9,928 nucleotides of DNA. Origin: Desulfobacterales bacterium. GTDB lineage: Bacteria > Desulfobacterota > DSM-4660 > Desulfatiglandales > JALVZP01. The stretch covers positions 1-9,928 of the forward strand of contig JALVZP010000140.1 of the NCBI GenBank assembly GCA_027037575.1, read 5' to 3'. Positions 6,697 through 9,928 of the stretch are shown here, one piece after another (the stretch's first letter is position 1; the number at the start of each line of letters is the position of its first letter). The notes beneath the pieces were generated by a model that worked only from the letters and a program-made list of their open reading frames with translations, searched no databases and had not been told where the DNA came from. Made by a program: the position numbers and the translations under genes.

Positions 6697-8364
6697 TTAT
6701 CCTCTAAGCATTTGAAGATAGTAGTGTGCTCTTTCTGATTCAGGAAATTTCTTAAAACAGGAGATTGCATCCTCTATTCTCCCAAGATTTATATAGCTTA
6801 TCCCAAGACATATATACAAATCTTCATTTTCAGGAAAATACTTGATTCCTTCCTTTAGCACCCTTATTGAATCTTCGAATTTCCCCTTTTTCTGAAAGAG
6901 TATCCCAAGCCCAAGATATGCCCTGAGATCCGGTGAATATCCAAGTGCCATCTTATAAAGCTTTTCTGCTATCTTATCCTTATCTGGTATTTCCTCTATT
7001 CCGGAGTAGTCTCCATGAGTAAATGTCATTGCAAGCCTTGAGCAGAAATCTGCATGTCTTTTATAAAGCCCTTTCTCCTCCTTTAGGCTTATAGAATCCA
7101 CAAATTCTGGTAATCTTCTATAAAACTCTGTCCTTAGTCTTTTTCCTGCCTCTAATATAAAATTCTCATCAAGTCTTGGATCAAGCTCCCAATACATGAT
7201 TCCTTCTATCTTGTTAAGCCAGATGTCCTCATCCAGCTTCAACCCATCCTTTATCCTTTCATAAAGCTCTGTTCCTGGAAATATATCCAGTATATAGAAC
7301 AGGCAGCTTAGAGGCTTTATTTCATTTATCAGCCTTATTGTCTCATTTATTGTATCCCAGCTTTCTCCAGGAGATCCGTATATGAAGTATGCCCTTGGAA
7401 GTATTCCATATCTCTTTGTTAAATAGAATGCCCTCTTTATATCTTCCCATTTTAATGGCTTATTCAGGATCTTTCTTATTATCTCAGATCCACTTTCAAC
7501 ACCATAGCTTATCTGAATACATCCTGCCATCCTCATCCAGTAAAGTATCTCTTCATCCACATAATTTACCCTTGATATGGCATTCCAAGATATATCAAGT
7601 TCCCTCTCTATTATCTGTTTACATATCTCTATGATCCTTTTCTTATCTATTGTGAGATTGTCATCAGAAAAGTAAAAGAAACGGGCACCCTTTTTATAGA
7701 GGAGCTCTATTTCATCCACAAAGTTCTTTGGTGATCTAAATCTCAGCTTCCTTTTCCAAAACTTAGGAGAACCACAAAAGATGCAGTTCCAAGGGCATCC
7801 CCTACTTGAAGAGACATGCATGTATTTAAAATATTTTGCTGGAATAGGAAGACTGTCTAAGTCTGAAATAAATGGTCTATCATTTGTCCTTATAATACTT
7901 TTTCCATCCCTGTATGCTATTCCTTTTACCTGGGAGACATCCTTATTGTTAGACCCAAGAGTCTTTAATAGCTCAAGGACAGTATATTCTCCTTCTCCAA
8001 TAACTATGTAATCTATAAAATCAAAATGATTTAATAGATGCTCATAGAGAAATGTTGCACCAGGGCCTCCAAATATGATCTTTACATCTGGATTTATCCC
8101 TTTTGCAATCTCTGCTATTTCTATTGCTCCCCATCTGTTTGCATTTAAGACAGAAAATCCTATGACATCAGGATCCTTTTCCCTTAATATCTTTTCTATA
8201 TAAGATTTATCTTTCTCCTCATATAGATTTATTATCTCAACCTCATATCCATTTTCTATCAAGACCGATGCAATATAGTAGATCCCCATCAAAGGAACTT
8301 GAATATCCTCTTTATAAAATACCCTTTCTTCTATAGCATATGGATATATAAGTAAAACCTTCAT
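6697..8364 (-). CDS. B12-binding-domain radical SAM protein with C-terminal TPR repeats
   Basis: This 555-aa cytoplasmic enzyme has three parts. Residues ~1-140 form a cobalamin-binding-like Rossmann domain (MGIYYIASVLIENGYEVEIINL, GFSVLNANR, FGGPGATF, VIGEGEYTVLELL). Residues ~180-400 are a radical SAM core with the cluster motif C190-x3-C194-x2-C197 (RGCPWNCIFCGSP) and later YGVESGSE (287-294) and YGSPGES (329-335). From about 465 to the end there are tetratricopeptide-type helices (YLGLGILFQKKGKFEDSIRVLKEGI, YICLGISYINLGRIEDAISCFKKF). Family relatives (BchE/HpnP/P-methylase-like) perform methylations or ring chemistry using SAM and cobalamin, but the substrate cannot be read from sequence. 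TPRs suggest a protein partner. The start MKVLLIYPYA is the family-like N-terminus. No spaced ribosome site precedes it. Confidence 0.92.
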   Translation of the reverse strand: MKVLLIYPYAIEERVFYKEDIQVPLMGIYYIASVLIENGYEVEIINLYEEKDKSYIEKILREKDPDVIGFSVLNANRWGAIEIAEIAKGINPDVKIIFGGPGATFLYEHLLNHFDFIDYIVIGEGEYTVLELLKTLGSNNKDVSQVKGIAYRDGKSIIRTNDRPFISDLDSLPIPAKYFKYMHVSSSRGCPWNCIFCGSPKFWKRKLRFRSPKNFVDEIELLYKKGARFFYFSDDNLTIDKKRIIEICKQIIERELDISWNAISRVNYVDEEILYWMRMAGCIQISYGVESGSEIIRKILNKPLKWEDIKRAFYLTKRYGILPRAYFIYGSPGESWDTINETIRLINEIKPLSCLFYILDIFPGTELYERIKDGLKLDEDIWLNKIEGIMYWELDPRLDENFILEAGKRLRTEFYRRLPEFVDSISLKEEKGLYKRHADFCSRLAMTFTHGDYSGIEEIPDKDKIAEKLYKMALGYSPDLRAYLGLGILFQKKGKFEDSIRVLKEGIKYFPENEDLYICLGISYINLGRIEDAISCFKKFPESERAHYYLQMLRG

Positions 8365-8374
8365 GCCTTCTGTG

Positions 8375-8401
8375 CTTATACAATTACATTTTTGTTGTCA
8401 A
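8375..8401 (-). promoter_or_regulatory. Possible promoter of the radical SAM gene
   Basis: On the minus strand, a consensus TTGACA (8401-8396) lies 15 bases from TATAAG (8380-8375). Initiation near 8368 would leave a leader of only about 4 bases before ATG (8364). The spacer is short by 1-2 bases, which lowers confidence. It lies just outside the left inverted repeat of the IS remnant, so the insertion left it intact. Confidence 0.45.
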
Positions 8402-8409
8402 GGAAGTTC

Positions 8410-8425
8410 GAGGCTGTTCGAAAAA
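8410..8425 (+). repeat. Left terminal inverted repeat of IS remnant
   Basis: GAGGCTGTTCGAAAAA, an exact inverted match to 8843-8858. Identity across all 16 bases, when the internal gene is decayed, suggests that the ends are either conserved or young relative to the coding damage. Confidence 0.9.
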
Positions 8426-8433
8426 GGCAGCTA

Positions 8434-8462
8434 TTGACATTGAAGGAACGTAGAATTATTAT
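8434..8462 (+). promoter_or_regulatory. Promoter-like sequence inside IS remnant, pointing to cas10
   Basis: TTGACA (8434-8439), a 17-bp spacer and TATTAT (8457-8462): a perfect -35 and a 5/6 -10 at ideal spacing. It starts 9 bases inside the left repeat, the usual place for a transposase promoter. No intact transposase start follows, so today it would yield a transcript running through the dead element towards cas10. Confidence 0.55.
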
Positions 8463-8471
8463 ATTATCTTT

Positions 8472-8838
8472 CTTAACCAAACCTTAAAGAAGATATACTA
8501 CAGAGAAGTTTTGTAGAGAAGTCTTATAGAATCTCAAAAATACCTGAACAAACACTCAAATTCCTTCTTCAAAAAGAGAAAAGAAAAAATTCTTTTCTTC
8601 ATCTCTGATTGGACTGGATTTAGTTACAATGATCTTTTATAAGAGTAGTTCCTATAGTTGGAGTAACCTCATCTGGAAAAAGAGTTATTATTGCTGCTAA
8701 AAGTGGAGATCCTTATGCCAACGAATCAAAAATTCTTTTAAAGATCCTAAAATTGGGATAAAACCTGCTACAAGAGTAAAAGAAACCTTTAGACAAAAAA
8801 GTAAAACATTCTTTTATGTGTTTATTTATCATTTGTAA
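8472..8838 (+). pseudogene. Transposase remnant (DDE-type likely), frameshifted and internally deleted
   Basis: Three consecutive open stretches on the + strand look like pieces of one protein. The first (8472-8642) contains an internal TAG at 8514, then FFISDWTGFSYNDLL, ending in TAA at 8640. The second (8642-8761, another frame) reads RVVPIVGVTSSGKRVIIAA and SGDPYANESKILLKIL. The third (8752-8838, third frame) reads IGIKPATRVKETF before TAA. The D-x-T-G-F block followed by a V-x-I-V/G stretch and N-E-x-x-x-L-L-K resembles the catalytic core of IS4/IS5-superfamily DDE transposases, but a piece between the first two blocks appears deleted. No start codon or complete catalytic set remains. The family assignment is tentative. 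Confidence 0.6.
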
Positions 8839-8842
8839 GTTA

Positions 8843-8858
8843 TTTTTCGAACAGCCTC
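8843..8858 (-). repeat. Right terminal inverted repeat of IS remnant
   Basis: TTTTTCGAACAGCCTC, the exact reverse complement of 8410-8425. It ends 9 bases before the -35 box of the cas10 promoter. Confidence 0.9.
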
Positions 8859-8867
8859 ATTTACATT

Positions 8868-8895
8868 TTGACAAAGAGCCAAGACCAAGTATAAA
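8868..8895 (+). promoter_or_regulatory. Predicted sigma-70-type promoter of cas10
   Basis: TTGACA (8868-8873), 16 bp, TATAAA (8890-8895): a perfect -35 and a 5/6 -10. Initiation near 8902 would give a leader of about 50 bases containing a proper ribosome site. The promoter is complete and lies wholly outside the IS remnant, so cas10 is probably still expressed from its own site. Confidence 0.65.
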
Positions 8896-8939
8896 AGATA
8901 TTTGACTTGAAAAGCTAAAAAATGAATGCGTGGCATCTT

Positions 8940-8944
8940 GGAGG
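8940..8944 (+). promoter_or_regulatory. Ribosome-binding site deciding the GTG start of cas10
   Basis: GGAGG lies 9 bases before GTG (8954-8956). An in-frame TAA at 8948-8950 rules out any start further upstream, and no ATG occurs early in the frame, so this site fixes the GTG as the start. Confidence 0.8.
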
Positions 8945-8953
8945 TTATAAAAA

Positions 8954-9928
8954 GTGGATGAGAGAAAACACATAACTCTTGGAGCACTTTTTCATGATAT
9001 TGGAAAGGTAATTCAGAGATCAAGTTATAATCCGAGAAAGAAAACGCATCAAGAGTTTGGAGCTGAATGGATAAGAGGACATCTCAGTGATAAATACAAG
9101 GAACTTGCTGATTTTGCACTTTACCACCATTTTAATCCAGGAAATCATCCTGAACTTGACGTTAGGTCCCAGTATAGAAACGATTTACTACTTGTAGCTC
9201 ACGCTGACAACCTTTCGTCTGGAGAAAGAGAACGAGATTATACTGAATCTACCTTTGATTTGATGAGGCCGTTATCTTCTATATTTTCAACAATTGAGAC
9301 AGGAAAAGGAAACAAATCTAAAGATGCTTTCTATAGACCTGCTCCATTAAGCAAAGGCATTTTTTATCCTGAGAAAAAATTTCGACTAACTTCCGAAGAT
9401 TATAAACAGATTTTAAAAGATTTTGAAAATGCTATTCCTAAGGAGTCTCTACACCCAAATTCACTCTTGGACATTCTTGAAGAATATTTCTCACTTATTC
9501 CATCACACACAGCCGAAGCTGAAGGAAAAGGAACTGATGTTTCGCTTTTTGACCATCTTAAAACCACGGCAGCTATAGCTTTAGCAGCATATAATTATTT
9601 GGTGGATACCCATAAAAATATTCAATTTTCTCAGATTCCTTCATATGACATAGCTGACACAAAAACCAAACGCTATTTGCTCATTGGTGTGGACGTATCC
9701 GGGATCCAGAATTTCATATATACAATTACGTCCAAAGGGGCGCTAAAACTTCTAAGGGCAAGGTCTTTTTACGTTGAGATGCTTCTTGAATTTATTGCCA
9801 TGAAACTCTTAAAGGATTTAAAACTTTTCAGGACAAATCTGCTATTTCTTGGAGGAGGGAATTTCATAATTCTTGCGCAGAACACAGAAAATGCAAGAAA
9901 AAGGCTTGAACTTATTATTCATGATTTC
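8954..9928 (+). CDS. cas10: Type III CRISPR-associated protein Cas10/Csm1 (3' end cut by window)
   Basis: These are the N-terminal 325 residues of the large subunit of a type III-A-like CRISPR-Cas effector. The subunit normally has HD DNase activity and a palm domain that makes cyclic oligoadenylate when target RNA is bound. Residues 10-18 (GALFHDIGK) give the HD pair H14-D15, then YHH (57-59) and HADNLSSGERE (83-93), the last typical of Csm1 rather than Cmr2. Further Csm1 signatures are DVSLFDHLKTTAAIALAA (195-212), GVDVSGIQNFIY (245-256), LLRARSFYVEMLLE (266-279) and the first palm-side motif FLGGGNFIILA (298-308). The GGDD cyclase motif and the C-terminus (full length about 750-850 aa) lie beyond the window. 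The start is GTG, because a TAA lies two codons upstream and GGAGG is 9 bases away. Later csm genes should follow. Confidence 0.94.
   Translation, partial: MDERKHITLGALFHDIGKVIQRSSYNPRKKTHQEFGAEWIRGHLSDKYKELADFALYHHFNPGNHPELDVRSQYRNDLLLVAHADNLSSGERERDYTESTFDLMRPLSSIFSTIETGKGNKSKDAFYRPAPLSKGIFYPEKKFRLTSEDYKQILKDFENAIPKESLHPNSLLDILEEYFSLIPSHTAEAEGKGTDVSLFDHLKTTAAIALAAYNYLVDTHKNIQFSQIPSYDIADTKTKRYLLIGVDVSGIQNFIYTITSKGALKLLRARSFYVEMLLEFIAMKLLKDLKLFRTNLLFLGGGNFIILAQNTENARKRLELIIHDF

Larger units (their letters stand above)
8410..8858 (+). mobile_element. Decayed insertion-sequence remnant upstream of cas10
   Basis: A 449-bp segment bounded by perfect 16-bp inverted repeats, GAGGCTGTTCGAAAAA at 8410-8425 and its exact reverse complement at 8843-8858. 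The inside holds only frameshifted transposase-like fragments and is far too short for a full element. It is either an internally deleted IS or a MITE-like derivative. I compared the immediate flanks (…AAGTTC and ATTTACA…) and found no target-site duplication of any short length, which suggests an old insertion or a rearranged end. A GAGGCTG end is seen in several IS families; I cannot assign one. This element accounts for most of the 589-bp gap between the divergent radical SAM and cas10 genes. Confidence 0.82.

Noticed and set aside
8384..8869. TTACATTTT present on both sides of the IS remnant (8384-8392 and 8861-8869) as a possible target-site duplication
   Set aside because: Neither copy abuts the inverted repeats: one is 17 bases away and the other 2 bases away. 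The sequence is AT-rich and low in information.
8829..9023. Minus-strand 64-codon frame over the cas10 promoter and start
   Set aside because: It runs antisense through the IS end, the cas10 promoter and the HD motif, has no ribosome site and no recognisable domain; it is a shadow frame.
8365..9928. CRISPR array near cas10
   Set aside because: I looked for regularly spaced direct repeats of 25-40 bases and saw none. Any array must lie outside the window.

Overview
The window is an AT-rich bacterial chromosome segment, with few and short intergenic gaps, frequent 1-11 bp gene overlaps and Arg encoded mostly by AGA/AGG. It looks like a compact, possibly thermophilic, anaerobe-type bacterium. 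The evidence for that is the vitamin B12 adenosyltransferase, a cobalamin-binding radical SAM enzyme, a PilZ (c-di-GMP) protein and a type III CRISPR gene. I cannot name the species. None of the three tRNA genes encodes its 3' CCA.

Left block, + strand, 1-3629. A 5'-truncated metallo-beta-lactamase-fold gene (COG1237-like) overlaps cobO by 4 bp. Next come tRNA-Arg(CCG), a glyoxalase II-like metallo-hydrolase, a VanZ-family membrane protein and a PilZ-domain protein, all with very short or overlapping junctions. After 154 bp that contain a good sigma-70-type promoter come secG and, four bases after its stop codon, tRNA-Leu(GAG). E. coli has the same secG-tRNA-Leu(GAG) order (leuU).

Middle block, - strand, 3636-8364. 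Read in the direction of transcription this is a B12-binding radical SAM protein with C-terminal TPRs, tRNA-Leu(UAA), an alpha/beta hydrolase, manA (phosphomannose isomerase) and a class C beta-lactamase-like serine hydrolase. The last three overlap (11 bp and 4 bp) and form one operon that appears to start at the tRNA. The operon's last stop codon is only 6 bp from the oppositely oriented tRNA-Leu(GAG).

Right block, 8365-9928. A divergent intergenic region has been invaded by a small, decayed insertion sequence (8410-8858, perfect 16-bp terminal inverted repeats, frameshifted transposase remnants). Ten bases beyond it lies a clean TTGACA-16-TATAAA promoter driving a gene with a GTG start and a GGAGG ribosome site. 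That gene is the N-terminal 325 codons of Cas10/Csm1, the signature subunit of a type III-A(-like) CRISPR-Cas effector. It runs off the window edge. The IS remnant carries its own + strand promoter-like sequence (TTGACA-17-TATTAT) aimed at cas10.

The most interesting aspects are the IS/cas10 junction, the tRNA genes embedded between protein genes, and two promoters placed so close to start codons that the mRNAs should be leaderless or nearly so. No CRISPR array is visible in the window; the rest of the CRISPR locus should lie to the right.
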